The notes under the pieces are model-generated. The model ran no database searches. It was not told the DNA's origin and saw only the letters and a list, made by a program, of their open reading frames with translations. A stretch of DNA of 21,074 bases from Coptodactyla brooksi (Eukaryota; Arthropoda; Insecta; Coleoptera; Scarabaeidae), in the NCBI GenBank assembly GCA_033557675.1, contig JAWQRM010000609.1, positions 1 through 21,074 of the forward strand, read 5' to 3'. Made by a program: the position numbers and the translations under genes. Shown here piece by piece: positions 9,901-18,252 of this stretch; position 1 is the first letter of the stretch, and each line of letters starts with the position of its first letter.

Positions 9901-12900
9901 TACGTTATAAGTCCAGTAAGTTTACCTCCATAAATCCACCTCTTTCTTTAACGTAAACGTACAATCTAAACAAGTCCAGAGGATTTTTCGATATTGTAGG
10001 ACAGGTAGTGATAGGAGAACGACGTTCCTCCATGAAAGCCAAAAGCTTATCCAGCCACGCTCTCCTTTCCGGACTGTCATCCATTTCGTACAATTTACTG
10101 AGACTATCCGTTTTCTGTAAGATTGTTAAAAGATTCAGTAATGTCAATGTATAATTTTACTGTATTAGTAATAAAGCGCTATAGCAAGAAAACATGCCAA
10201 ACGTACTACGGAAAGCGGTATGACATAAAAGTAAATATATAAACCTTTGATCTGTACGTGTCCGTCGGCGGCACATGACTATTAAAAACCTGCAAATACC
10301 ACGAACGATTAGCTTAAAAATCTCACAAAAATATCAATGCGTTAAGAATATTATCGGGTATGGAACAGGCTATTACCAAGACCGTTTTGTCTGACCTTTC
10401 AAACTGTCTTTCAAATCAATTTTTATTATTATTATTAAATTAAATGCCATAAAAATACGAATGAAAAAAGAAAATTGTCACCAATTTCGTGAACACAATT
10501 GCAATGAAACGTACATTGTGTTTGTCTTTCAATGTGGCTGGAAATGTATAGGTTTGCTAAAACTTCATCCACGTCTGGGAGAATCATAAGAGTGTGACTA
10601 AAAGGACATGCTATATGCAATAATTAATGATGATTAATGATGAAAAATTAGTTAAAACCGATAGATTTTAACTTAAATCCAGTTATTTTTGGTAAATTGA
10701 ATACTATGTAAACTGTTTATTTCAATAAAAAAGCATATTTTTGTAACATTTAATTCTTTGAGCTTATCCTAAGTGATAACTGTTTAAATTTGACAAATGT
10801 ACTAGGGACACAGAAGAAAATATGTACGTACGGGGTTAAAAAATTTTATGTAGGCAACTTATTATCTAATGAAATCTGTGACCAAGAAATCAAAGTACAT
10901 TCATCAAAATTAAACAGTTTGGTTGGGTTGGGGTTGGGTCGGATTGTGTAATTGATGGAGGTACTGTGTTGTACGATTTCTCAACAATATCAATATATTT
11001 TCATGGCTACTTTGGACGTCATTTACGTTATCCGAGATATCGAAATAAGCATTGTCTCAAAAATTATGGTAGGTCATAAAAGTTTTTTCATTTTGACCTG
11101 GTATATGTAAATTTTTTTTTTATAGGAATATTATACATTTTAATTAGGAGATAAAAAAAAGTTCTTTACCGGACTCGCCGGCGTCCTCGGCCAACTTGGG
11201 TTACTAAGTTGTTCGTATTCTTCGTGCGAGTTCATACTAGCGGCAGGGGACGAAGGCACAGTGCTTTGAGGCGTCGTGGGATGACTGTAGTGACCCATGT
11301 CGTTCTTTCGGACCTTCGAAGTAGGACACTGAGGGTCTTCGCCGGAAGCTGCGGAAACACGGTATTAGTTTATTTCGTTTTACGCAGGAAATAAATGAAG
11401 CTTATTCAATAAACACTTAACTAAAGTAATAATAATTACAAAACAAAACGACCAGTTAGAAATGTGAAATAAGGAGTCTGGGGCGTCATGCAGAATTGGA
11501 ATCTAATTTTTATATAGTGTACCTGCTGAAGCGTTCGACAAGGTAGACTGCTGCGAACCTTCGTCTACGGGCGTTCCGTCCGGTCCCGTCGTAACGACGG
11601 ACGTGACGGAACCTGCGGCCGCCGAGGTTACGTTAGTAGATAAATTCCCGCTAGCTATCGTAGTGATGCCGTTGTCCATCATTTCGGATCCCATTTGGTT
11701 GTGGGAGTTGGGAGTGGAACTGGGTGGAGGTTGAGGATGGTTATTTGTCATCAAGGGACTGGTCGTCGGCGGCGGTCCCATGCTGGCCGGAGGTCCCATG
11801 CCGGACAAATGGTGACCGACCGGTGGCGGACCCATGTGGTAGTTTTGCGGAGGACTGGGACTCGGAGGCATCGAAGAAGAAGGTACGTTCACGAATCCCA
11901 TCTTGTGGTGCAAATGTTGCTTGAGGTAGTGCGGCTGTCTGGGCGTTCCCGAAGAAGGAGACGAAGCTTGCGGAGGAGCACCCCCGCCGGGATTGCCTTT
12001 ACCCCCGCTCGCCGAGACCGACGGCGTCACGTGATTTCCCGAACCGGAAGAAGAACTCGCCGTCCCGGGCCACTGTTGTTGGTACGGCGGAAACTGGGAG
12101 TTAGCCATGTGATTCGGAGCCGTCGCCACCGTGCCGACACCGACGCCCACGCCGCTCCTATTCGTGTACTGTTGGGGCGGCAAGTGGTTGCTCGGAGGCG
12201 CCTGAGATCCCGGAGCGTAACCTTGGTACTGCATGTTACCGGGTGGCCTAGCGGGATACGCCCCCTGAGAATATTGTTGGTTCGGCTGGTAGAGAGGTAA
12301 AGGTTGACCGGCCACTCCTTGGGAGACCATGCCGGGGTGTCCTTTGTAGCCGGGGTGTACGTGCTGGGGCGGGTAAGTGCTTTGGCTTCCTTGCGTCGCT
12401 ATCGGAGAGTGACTCATTCTGCTATTTCCGCTTCCGTCCGATTGCCCGCTGGACGGTCTAGACGGTTGCGGAATGTTTGGCTGACCTAAATAACCACCAT
12501 ACTCAATTTCCTAACAATCTCCAAATACAAAAAAACACTTTCGTTAGAACGACCACCACAAATACCTTGCAATAACAGAAAACCAACCCCTAGCGCCCGT
12601 ATTACCGCCTTATTAGAAGCGCTAAACTTTTACGTCGCAACGCACACCGGGCGGGACGCCTCGGAAGCTGGCATTAATTCTCAGACGTCATGATTTCTAA
12701 TAAAATCTACCTTCATTCATCTAAATCAGAAAGGTTTCATTGTAAGTATATATTATAACACACATCGATAAACTAAATGCTTTGATTTTTCAGTAAAATT
12801 GAAAATTATCTTATCTATAGTTCAATATCCCAATTTGTCAGTTATGGCACGAACGGGTTGCAAGCATCCCGAGCAGCTTATTAATGCAACAGAAGCTAAC

Positions 12901-14903
12901 CGACTTTAACGTAAGTCATTAAGACAAAAATAAATTTTGGATATTCTTCCTTGCTTCTGCGACTGCTTTTTATTATCGTTACCAGATGAGATAAGATGAG
13001 ATATTCGAAGAAGAGTATTCACGAATGTATCTGAGTTATGTACTAGACGAATGGGTAATAGGGAGAGAAGGTGTACCAGGTGTACAAACTTAAATCCACT
13101 GTTCTTTAGTCAGAAAAACACGTCTGAGCTTATCCAAAGCGACCCAAACTGTTTAAATTTGACAAATCTACTTATATTAAATAAAATTTCTTCTGCTTTC
13201 CGTTTAATGAAATCTGTAACCAAGAAACCAAAGTACATTCATCAAATTTAAACAGTTTGGTTGGGTTGAAGTTGGGCTGGGGTGCCAACCCAACCACGGA
13301 TGGATGCCAACGAAAATAAATTTTGGGATATTCTTCCTTGCTTCTGCGACTGCTTTTTATTATTGTTACCAGGATAAAGATGAGATATTCGAAGAAGAGT
13401 ATTCACGAATGTATCCGGGTTGTCTACGAAACGAATGGGTAATAGGGAGAAAAGGTATACCAGGTGTACAAGCTTAAATCCTGTTCTTTAGTCTTTTTTT
13501 CATAGAAAGCAAAAACAAATTTAATCAAAGTAATTCCTTCTCTTTCGGGGTAAACCACTCAACAAGTCATGTTCAGACTTCATAAAAATCGAAGTCCTGC
13601 TCAATGTCGGAAGGTGCCAGGTCTGGTGAATAAGCGGGATGGGGTAGCACCTCAAATCAGCTTGTCATGTCATTGTTTATAATCTGGTCTTTTTTCTTGG
13701 GGAAGACGTTGATGGTCGGCCGAGACCAACCCGCGATTTCTTATTTCTAAGATTTAGAGAAAGACAATGACCAATTCACCAGGGGTCTCCCAAAAATCTT
13801 TAATCAAGTACGCATAAAAGTTGCTTTTCGGTGGAATAACACTTTAAAAACACCGTTAGGTAATCCAAAAGATAAAGATGTTGGAAGAAAGTGGAATTTT
13901 TTAGAACTAGTTGCTTGGATTGCGAGGAAAAGTATGTAGGGCAAACAAAAAGGTCCTTACACACGAGGTTTAAGGAGTACGAAGTTCGGGCGGGTAGAAA
14001 AATTTAGCGTAGCCGAGCATGCTTTTAACAACAACTGTAGAATTAGTGCGCAAAGCGTGAGATTACTTAAAAAACGTATCAAATAATAGATTCTTGAATG
14101 CACTTGAAAGCTTAGAAATAATTAAATGCAAAAATAGCTTCCCACCACCACCCTTCAGTATAATATAGTATAGATATTCACGTTCATCCTTATTTCCTGG
14201 TGGCTCTTGACAATGTTGAAGTACACAGATTACAAACTCATAGCAAAAAAGTACTGACGTGTCCGTGGTAGCTTAATACGCTCACTAACGCCATCTATGA
14301 GCAAGCAGCGGATTTAAACTTATACACCTGGTAAATACACTGGAATCATTGGCTTCATAGTGTTATAATGAATTTTTCGGTCTATGCAAAAGGACACTTT
14401 TAGTCTAATTTATTCTAACGGGATGCCCAATTGCTTTGGGTTTAAGCCACCTCCTACCCACCCACCTTCTACCATACTTAGTGTATTAAGTTAGACGGAG
14501 GGTTAAACGTTAGGATAACTTCTAAGAATCCATTCTTGGATACATTTGTATGTACTTAGAAATTTGATGGGAAAAGCTGCATGGGGAGGAACTGTGTAAG
14601 CAAGGGGTGAGGGTAAGATGAGGAAATGATTCCCGACGATGCTAACGTGGTTAGCAAGTTTAGTTGTTTAGTTTTCTTTTTAATTAACACCAGCTTTTGA
14701 GGTGTTCCGCACCAAATGTGAAACGGTTCGTTGTCAGTTCTGACGGATCCGAAGTAATATACCTTCGACTTACCTACTGCCGGCGACATAGATCTTGAAC
14801 CCGTGGATCCGGTGGGGCTAGGAGTAGGTCTCATTCCTTGAGAGTTCGGAGTCCCCGGGGCAGCTCCCCCGGAGCTGTCATTGCTGTTTCCGCCGCTCAA
14901 GTC
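6220..14903 (-). CDS. osa: osa: ARID1/BAF250 subunit of the BAP (SWI/SNF) complex, 5' partial, ten exons
   Basis: Coding exons on the minus strand, 5' to 3': 14903-14774, 12485-11523, 11348-11170, 10289-10245, 10114-9926, 9866-9491, 9432-8891, 8827-8668, 8603-7060, 6990-6220. All introns are GT-AG and every phase matches, giving 4899 nt, or 1632 codons plus stop. Seen: a Ser/Pro/Gly/Gln-rich stretch (residues 1-439 of the part in the window), an ARID domain (about 440-547), a Gly/Pro/Tyr/Gln-rich linker (about 560-970) and a BAF250_C domain (about 970-1632). Known: Osa/ARID1 is the signature nuclear subunit of the BAP/BAF remodeller; its ARID binds DNA with little sequence preference and its C-terminus contacts the core complex. 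Drosophila Osa is about 2,700 residues long, so several hundred N-terminal residues should lie beyond 21074. Residue numbers in the exon entries refer to this 1632-residue part. The identity is firm; the joins have not been checked against RNA. Confidence 0.96.
7060..8603 (-). CDS. osa: osa exon i, end of linker and first half of BAF250_C
   Basis: The exon is 1544 nt, with acceptor TTTTCAG above 8603 and donor GAG|GTAAGG. It starts GGWTNNTQFRAGQYG and reaches the BAF250_C domain at about residue 970 with REITFPPESVEATVPVLYRR. Next come the strongly conserved PVDAWRVIMCLRSGLL and ALDVLNVLLFDDSS segments, where human ARID1A has PWKVMMSLKSGLL and ALDTINILLYDD. A variable charged insert follows (about residues 1069-1278) with an acidic run EEEVEVD and basic clusters KIKRRTK (about 1212) and LKRRRMSDYEDE (about 1289), which could be nuclear localisation signals. 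The exon closes with NILRSLTFIPGNEIEFA and LLLFHHEHP. Confidence 0.97.
8668..8827 (-). CDS. osa: osa exon h
   Basis: The exon is 160 nt, with acceptor TTCGTAG and donor TACG|GTAAGT. It encodes residues 809-861, including NMPQPPRRHPDFAKDQQGGY and ending RPQMY plus a split Gly. The RRHPDF(A/I)KD motif is a conserved Osa island in the linker between ARID and BAF250_C. It enters in phase 0 and leaves in phase 1. Confidence 0.94.
8891..9432 (-). CDS. osa: osa exon g, Gly/Pro/Tyr-rich linker
   Basis: The exon is 542 nt, with acceptor TCCCCAG above 9432 and donor CAG|GTAGGA at 8891/8890. It encodes residues 628-808. The sequence is low-complexity and rich in Gly, Pro, Tyr, Gln, Ser and Thr, including NVNVSNPFDDVSPSPPPRGG and ending in QQEYYRPDQQ. 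Drosophila Osa has the matching NISVSNPFED and QQDYYQPPPDQ motifs, so register and identity are supported despite the composition. Confidence 0.94.
9491..9866 (-). CDS. osa: osa exon f, C-terminal part of the ARID domain
   Basis: The exon is 376 nt, with acceptor CCATAG and donor GAG|GTAATA. It begins VTKNKTWKDIAGMLGIGASS and continues AAYTLRKHYTKNLLAYEC. These hold the DNA-contacting helix-turn-helix region and last helix of the ARID, including the invariant Trp and the TLRKHY motif. After about residue 547 it passes into a KKKGAKAASVPSPG linker and SNSQDSFPAPGSG, also conserved in Osa. It leaves in phase 1 within a Gly codon. Confidence 0.97.
9926..10114 (-). CDS. osa: osa exon e, N-terminal part of the ARID domain
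   Basis: The exon is 189 nt (63 codons, phase 0 at both ends), with acceptor CTTACAG and donor GAG|GTAAAC. It encodes KTDSLSKLYEMDDSPERRAW and then the first ARID helices, including FMEERRSPITTCPTIS, PLDLFRLYVYVKERGGF and the final ME. The Leu/Tyr-rich helix followed by the KERGG turn is the classic ARID signature. Residues 440-502. Confidence 0.97.
10245..10289 (-). CDS. osa: osa exon d, 45-nt microexon
   Basis: The exon is 45 nt and symmetric in phase 0. The acceptor is TTTGCAG above 10289 and the donor AAG|GTTTAT at 10245/10244. It encodes VFNSHVPPTDTYRSK. Drosophila Osa has a similar VFNHVPVP segment at the same place just before the ARID, which supports this as coding. Because it is in frame at both ends, it could be skipped without breaking the frame; nothing in the sequence shows that it is. 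Confidence 0.9.
10759..10945. mobile_element. MITE-like element, copy 1
   Basis: The left arm AACTGTTTAAATTTGA at 10778-10793 and the right arm TCAAAATTAAACAGTTTGG at 10904-10922 are inverted copies. The interior shares the block at 10870-10903 (AATGAAATCTGTGACCAAGA onward) with copy 2 at 13126-13275, and similarity begins at GAGCTTATCC to the left of the arm. There is no coding capacity. The size of about 150-190 bp and inverted termini fit a miniature inverted-repeat transposable element; the superfamily is unknown. Confidence 0.6.
11036..11080. repeat. 45-bp dispersed repeat, copy 1
   Basis: GATATCGAAATAAGCATT to GGTAGGTCATAAA is shared with 20653-20697. It lies inside the 880-bp osa intron. 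Confidence 0.7.
11170..11348 (-). CDS. osa: osa exon c
   Basis: The exon is 179 nt, with acceptor TTCCGCAG above 11348 and donor CCG|GTAAAG at 11170/11169. It completes a split Ala and continues SGEDPQCPTSKVRKNDMGHY, ending SNPSWPRTPASP (residues 365-424). The SGEDPQC motif followed by KxRKND is characteristic of Osa just before the ARID. It leaves in phase 0. Confidence 0.94.
11523..12485 (-). CDS. osa: osa exon b (Gln/Pro/Gly-rich N-terminal region)
   Basis: The exon is 963 nt, with acceptor ATTTAG above 12485 and donor CAG|GTACAC at 11523/11522. It encodes residues 44-364 and starts QPNIPQPSRPSSGQSDG across the split Gly. The composition is rich in Pro, Gly, Gln, Ser and His, as expected for the disordered N-terminal half of Osa. 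A recognisable island near the middle is HYLKQHLHHKMG (Drosophila Osa has NYLKQHLQHKGG). Near the end come TSVVTTGPDGTPVDE and QQSTLSNASA, also conserved in Osa. The long open frame on the opposite strand here is a shadow of this GC-rich exon. Confidence 0.95.
12928..13112 (+). repeat. Direct repeat, copy 1 (includes a mariner left end)
   Basis: About 183 bp from AAATAAATTTTGG to GTTCTTTAGTC is repeated at 13312-13492 with few differences, a period of about 384 bp. It contains TA plus CCAGGTGTACAAACTTAAAT at 13074-13095, the terminal motif of the mariner-like element described at 13460. Confidence 0.85.
13126..13275. mobile_element. MITE-like element, copy 2
   Basis: The left arm CCAAACTGTTTAAATTTGA at 13144-13162 is exactly inverted at 13242-13260, a perfect 19-bp inverted repeat. 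The interior and the outer GAGCTTATCC match copy 1 at 10759-10945. It sits between the two copies of the 180-bp direct repeat (12928-13112 and 13312-13492). Confidence 0.65.
13312..13492 (+). repeat. Direct repeat, copy 2 (includes the left end of the mariner carcass)
   Basis: This is a near-identical copy of 12928-13112. About 145 bp of shared sequence lies outside the mariner terminus, so the pair arose by duplication of flank plus terminus rather than by two insertions. Confidence 0.85.
13582..13653 (-). pseudogene. Mariner transposase C-terminal catalytic fragment
   Basis: The minus strand reads EVLPHPAYSPDLAPSD and continues IEQDF. The mariner consensus here is (E)VLPHPPYSPDLAPSD(Y/F)xLF, and the Asp of SPDLAP is the third catalytic residue (DD34D). 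An in-frame TGA lies three codons upstream and another stop lies soon after. No N-terminal DNA-binding or first catalytic Asp region could be read. The orientation agrees with the inverted repeats of the host element. The copy is inactive. Confidence 0.75.
13891..14086 (+). pseudogene. Penelope-like GIY-YIG endonuclease fragment
   Basis: The plus strand reads CLDCEEKYVGQTKRSL and continues HTRFKEYEVRAGRKI, then frameshifts near 13998 to KFSVAEHAFNNNCRI, ending at a stop at 14084. The (C)xxCxxxYVGQTxRxLxxRxxEH pattern followed by S(A)xAEH is that of the GIY-YIG nuclease at the C-terminus of Penelope-like retroelements. The initial GIY is eroded to EFF. It could belong to the same family as the reverse transcriptase remnant at 2695-3112, but that cannot be shown here. 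Confidence 0.65.
14774..14903 (-). CDS. osa: osa exon a (first coding exon in the window)
   Basis: The exon is 130 nt. Its acceptor is a TTTTTAG just above 14903 and its donor reads AG|GTAAGT at 14774/14773. It encodes 43 residues plus the first base of a split Gly codon. The sequence runs DLSGGNSNDSSGG, then the block MRPTPSPTGSTGSRSMSPAV, a conserved island in the otherwise low-complexity N-terminal half of insect Osa. It enters in phase 0 and leaves in phase 1. No coding exon was recognised between here and the window end, so the preceding intron exceeds 6.1 kb. Confidence 0.93.
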
Positions 14904-15558
14904 CTAAAAATCAACGAATAATTTCAACGAAAGCGAAACAAACGATCAAGGAAGCGCGCGAATTTCGTTTGAATGGGCTAGCAGCGCGATCAGCTGTTCA
15001 AAAAGTCGCATTACATTAACGTAACGATATCAAAAAGAGAAACGCACAAGCAGGAGGAACTAGTTTGCCGATCGATATTAAAGTCTGAGGAAAAGAAGGT
15101 CAAACTAAGGGTCGCATTCTAAAACCCAAAAGAGGCAAGCAAAACAACCAGAAACGCGAGGCGACAACGTCTGAGACGGAACGTCTGGAATTCCACGAGG
15201 TCGTTCCATTCACAACTTGACCTGCTCGCATATTGACATACATCCCCACAGAGACCCACCCCCTTCCTTTTCTTCCCTAAAGCCGAAACCGGCACTTTAC
15301 GGCCTTCTCTCGCTTTGTTACGTTTTCGCAAGAGACGTTCGGAGAGATTCCCCAATTCAATTCTACCCTTAAGTTAATAGTTCATATTATCATTAATTAT
15401 GTGACTATTATTATAATATTCGTTACTATTTTTGGTTATATATTATACTTTTCCCAACGTTAAACTTGATCTTTTATTCATAAACCGAACAATTAAAATA
15501 ACCAGCGAATTGACTGAAGTTCCTCAATCTACGATGTAGAGAATACATGGTCGCGAAC

Positions 15559-15950
15559 GTAGCGAAGTGCTCCGCTGATTACCATCGGGATATGGATCCC
15601 ATAATTTTTGAAAGTTAGTTTAAAACTCAATTATTGCCGTCGCTGCCCGCAAAAAACTTTCGTCGTAATCGGCGATGCGCCTTACCATTCCAGATTGTTG
15701 AATCGTAAACCGACGACGGCGACCAAAAAAGCAGACGCGCTCGCGTATAAGGAGAAAAGCAATGTAATAATCCCCGAAGAGAGAACCACCAAACCGAAAT
15801 TACTTGAAATCATAAAAACACTTATTATTCCTAATAACTGCGTGGCGGACGAAGCAGCCAATAACAAATTACTGCGTCTTTAACCCCATTCAACTGATTT
15901 GGAGGGGATTGATGTGAAACACGCGAAAAAATAATGAAAATTGTTGTTTT
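15559..15950 (+). pseudogene. DDE (IS630/Tc1/mariner-like) transposase remnant
   Basis: From 15559 the plus strand reads VAKCSADYHRDMDPIIFES, then a stop in place of Trp, and FKTQLLPSLPAKN. After a frameshift in an A6 run (15651-15656) it continues FVVIGDAPYHSRLL, RKPTTATKKADALAY, LLEIIKTLI and LLRL. Another shift leads to QLIWRGLM and NTRKNNENC. This order (DYHxxM, F..WF..QLLP.LP, V(M)DNAPYHS, LL.(L)(V/I)K, (E)LIW..VK.Y) is that of a widespread insect DDE_3-type transposase. The catalytic block is damaged: the usual DNA is GDA. The copy is non-functional. Confidence 0.7.
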
Positions 15951-15990
15951 CCTGGAACTCCAAAGGTAATGATACTGGAATGAAACTAGC

Positions 15991-16270
15991 TATTATTATT
16001 CTGGAAATAATAGATTATTGTTCAGGATCAAAAATCCTTTAATTTGAGGGGTCGCAAGCCGTAGCTACTTTAATCTTCCGAAAAAATCTAAAAAAACAAC
16101 ATGGCCGACGTATAGATCACAACAAACTATCGAGCTTTTTAATTTTTATGGTAAACCCATCGTGTTTGGCCTCGAATTAAAGGAAATTTCATCGGCTTTT
16201 CAAATCTGTTATTACTTTTTTTAAAAAGCAAGGAAATTTTGAAATAAGCACGTTAAAACAAAAACCAGCT
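15991..16270 (+). repeat. 285-bp repeat unit, copy 1
   Basis: It begins with TATTATTATTCTGGAAATAA, contains GAGGGGTCGCAAGCCGTAGC and the motif ATGGCCGACGTATAGA, and ends in an A-rich stretch. It is followed directly by copy 2 in the same orientation. There is no coding capacity. Confidence 0.9.
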
Positions 16271-16596
16271 GTTATTATTCAAGGTAGAAAATAATAGATT
16301 ACTGTCCAGTATCAAAAATCCTTTAATTTGAGGGGTCGCAAGCCGTAGCTACGTTAATCTTCCGAGAAAATATAAAAATGCAAAATGGCCGACGTACAGA
16401 AAACAACTGACTATCAAGTTTTTTAATTTTTATGGTAAACCCATCGTGTTTGGGCTCGAATTAAAGGAAATTTCATCGGTTTTTCAAATCTGTTATTACT
16501 TTTTTTAAAAAGCAAAGGAACTTTCGAAATAAACGCGTTAAAACAAAAACTATTCGTTATTATTCGGGGTAGAAAATAATAGATTATTAGATTATT
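16271..16596 (+). repeat. 285-bp repeat unit, copy 2 and truncated start of a third
   Basis: Copy 2 spans 16271-16555 and differs from copy 1 by scattered substitutions and small indels. A truncated further copy begins at 16556 and keeps only its first 40 bp. The tandem arrangement suggests satellite-like expansion or an element with internal tandem units. Confidence 0.9.
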
Positions 16597-16649
16597 GGTA
16601 AGTTCGTTATTATTTGATTCATGTAATTGACGTAATCATTCATGCTATA

Positions 16650-16740
16650 CATTTCCTGTGCTATTCTTGAACCAGTTAAACGTGTGGTGGAGGGGTTCGG
16701 AGAATACGTTTCGACAAAGTAGTATTTGTTTGAATATTTA
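16650..16740 (+). repeat. Left flank repeat of the minisatellite
   Basis: About 90 bp, including AAACGTGTGGTGGAGGGGTT and GACAAAGTAGTATTTGTTTG, recurs at 18706-18790 with about ten differences. The two copies bracket the minisatellite array. Confidence 0.85.
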
Positions 16741-18225
16741 TGATATATATTAATATATTAATTTATATATAAATTATATTATTCGTTAGATTTTTCAGAA
16801 TTGACAACTACTCTTCAATTGACAGAGTAGCCTTTTTTTGAATATTTATAATATATATATTAATATGTAAATTATTTATTAATATATTAATTTATATATA
16901 TTAATAGGTAGGTGAATTATATATTAATATATATAATAAATTCGTTAGATTCTTCAGAATTGACAACTAGTCTTGAATTGACAGAGTAATCTTTTTTTGA
17001 ATATTTAAAATATATATTAATATGTAAATTGTATATTAATATATTAATTTATATATATTAATGTATATAAAAAGTTCGCTAGATTTTTAAGAATTGACAA
17101 CTAGTCTTAAATTGACAGAGTAGTCTTTTTTGAATATTTATAATATATATCAATATATTAATTTATATATATTAATACGTAATTATATATTGATATATAA
17201 ATTATGTATTAATATATATAATAAGTTCGCTAGATTTTTCAGAATTAACAATTAGTCTTGAATTGATAGAGTGGTCTTTTTTGAATATTTATAATATATA
17301 TTAATTTATATATATTAATACGTAAATTGTATATTAATATATTAATTTATATATATTAATACGCAAATTATATATTATAATTATATATTATAGATTTTTC
17401 AGAATTGACAACTAGTCTTAAATTGACAGAGTAGTCTTTTTTGAGTATTCATAATATATTAATTTATATATATATATATATATTAATTTATATATATTAA
17501 TAGGTAAATTATATATTAATATATTAATTTATATATATTAATATACATAAGAAGTTCGTCAGATTCTTCAGAATTGACAATTAGTCTTGAATTGACAGAG
17601 TAATCTTTTTTTGAATATTTATAATATATATTAATTTATATATATTAATATGTAAATTGTATATTAATATATTAATTTATATATATTAATGTATATAATA
17701 AATTTGCTAGATTTTTCAGAATTGACAACTAGTCTTAAATTGACAGAGTAGTCTTTTTTTGAATATCCATAACATATATTAATTTATATATATATTAATA
17801 GGTAAATTATATATTAATTTATATATATATATATATATATAAGTTCCCTAGATTTTTCAGAATTGACAATTAGTCTTGAATTGACAGAGTAGCCTTTTTT
17901 TGACTATTTATAATATATATTAATATGTAAATTATTTATTAATATATTAATTTATATATATTAATATGTAAATTGTATATTAATATATTAATTTATATAT
18001 ATTAATATGTAAATTATATATTAATACATTAATTTATATATATATATATATATATTAATATATATAATAACTTCGTTAGATTTTTCAGAATTGACAACTA
18101 GTCTTCAATTGACAGAGTAGTCTTTTTTTGAATATTTATAATATATATTAATTTATATATATTAATACGTAAATTCTATATTAATATATATAATAAGTTC
18201 GCTACATTTTTCAGAATTGACTAAG
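16735..18225 (+). repeat. AT-rich minisatellite, ten copies of a conserved 40-bp box
   Basis: Ten boxes contain TTTTTCAGAATTGACAACTA followed by GTCTTGAATTGACAGAGTAG. The AGAATT of each begins near 16797, 16956, 17089, 17241, 17401, 17570, 17718, 17859, 18087 and 18213. The boxes are separated by variable TATATTAATATATTAATT-type palindromic AT tracts, with spacing of 126-228 bp. Each box is itself an imperfect 18-bp direct duplication beginning AATTGACA. The last copy is truncated after AATTGAC. No coding capacity. Confidence 0.92.
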
Positions 18226-18252
18226 CCCGACTTATCTAGTACATAAAATTAG

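Larger units (their letters stand above)
10290..11169 (-). other. osa intron (880 bp) containing dispersed repeat copies
   Basis: The intron lies between the exon ending at 11170 and the microexon at 10289. It carries the inverted-repeat element at 10759-10945 and a 45-bp dispersed repeat at 11036-11080. The minus frame at 10435-10620 has no family features. Confidence 0.85.
13460..14331 (-). mobile_element. Mariner-family element carcass with TA target-site duplication
   Basis: The left end CCAGGTGTACAAGCTTAAAT (to 13481) and the right end GATTTAAACTTATACACCTGG at 14310-14331 are 22-bp inverted repeats with three mismatches. Both are flanked by TA (13458-13459 and 14332-14333), as expected for Tc1/mariner insertion. 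The 872-bp body is shorter than a full mariner (about 1.3 kb). It holds a transposase fragment reading leftwards at 13582-13653 and a foreign Penelope-like fragment at 13891-14086, so it was deleted and then invaded, or acquired the fragment otherwise. Confidence 0.7.
12486..14773 (-). other. osa intron (2288 bp) filled with transposon debris
   Basis: The intron separates exon a and exon b. From 12486 to about 12927 nothing specific is seen. It then holds a direct repeat pair, a MITE-like element, a mariner carcass and a Penelope-like endonuclease fragment, listed separately. The stretch 14334-14773 has no recognised feature apart from the donor site; the minus-strand frame at 14556-14900 is exon a read through its donor into the intron. 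Confidence 0.85.

Noticed and set aside
11695..12300. 201-codon plus-strand open frame, Arg-rich
   Set aside because: It is antisense to osa exon b and arises from that exon's GC-rich low-complexity codons; the peptide is Arg/Val/Ser-rich with no family features.
15119..15355. 78-codon minus-strand open frame as a possible upstream osa exon
   Set aside because: Its composition and sequence do not resemble the Osa N-terminus and it has no fitting splice junction to exon a.
15682..15867. 61-codon minus-strand open frame
   Set aside because: It is antisense to the DDE transposase remnant and has no support of its own.
15991..16596. Long terminal repeats of a retrotransposon as an explanation of the 285-bp units
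   Set aside because: Two units are directly tandem and the third is separated by a minisatellite; no primer-binding site, polypurine tract or internal coding region lies between them.
16735..18225. CRISPR-like array (regularly spaced conserved boxes)
   Set aside because: Spacing is irregular (126-228 bp), the spacers are the same AT palindromic tract, and the setting is a eukaryotic intron; it is a minisatellite.
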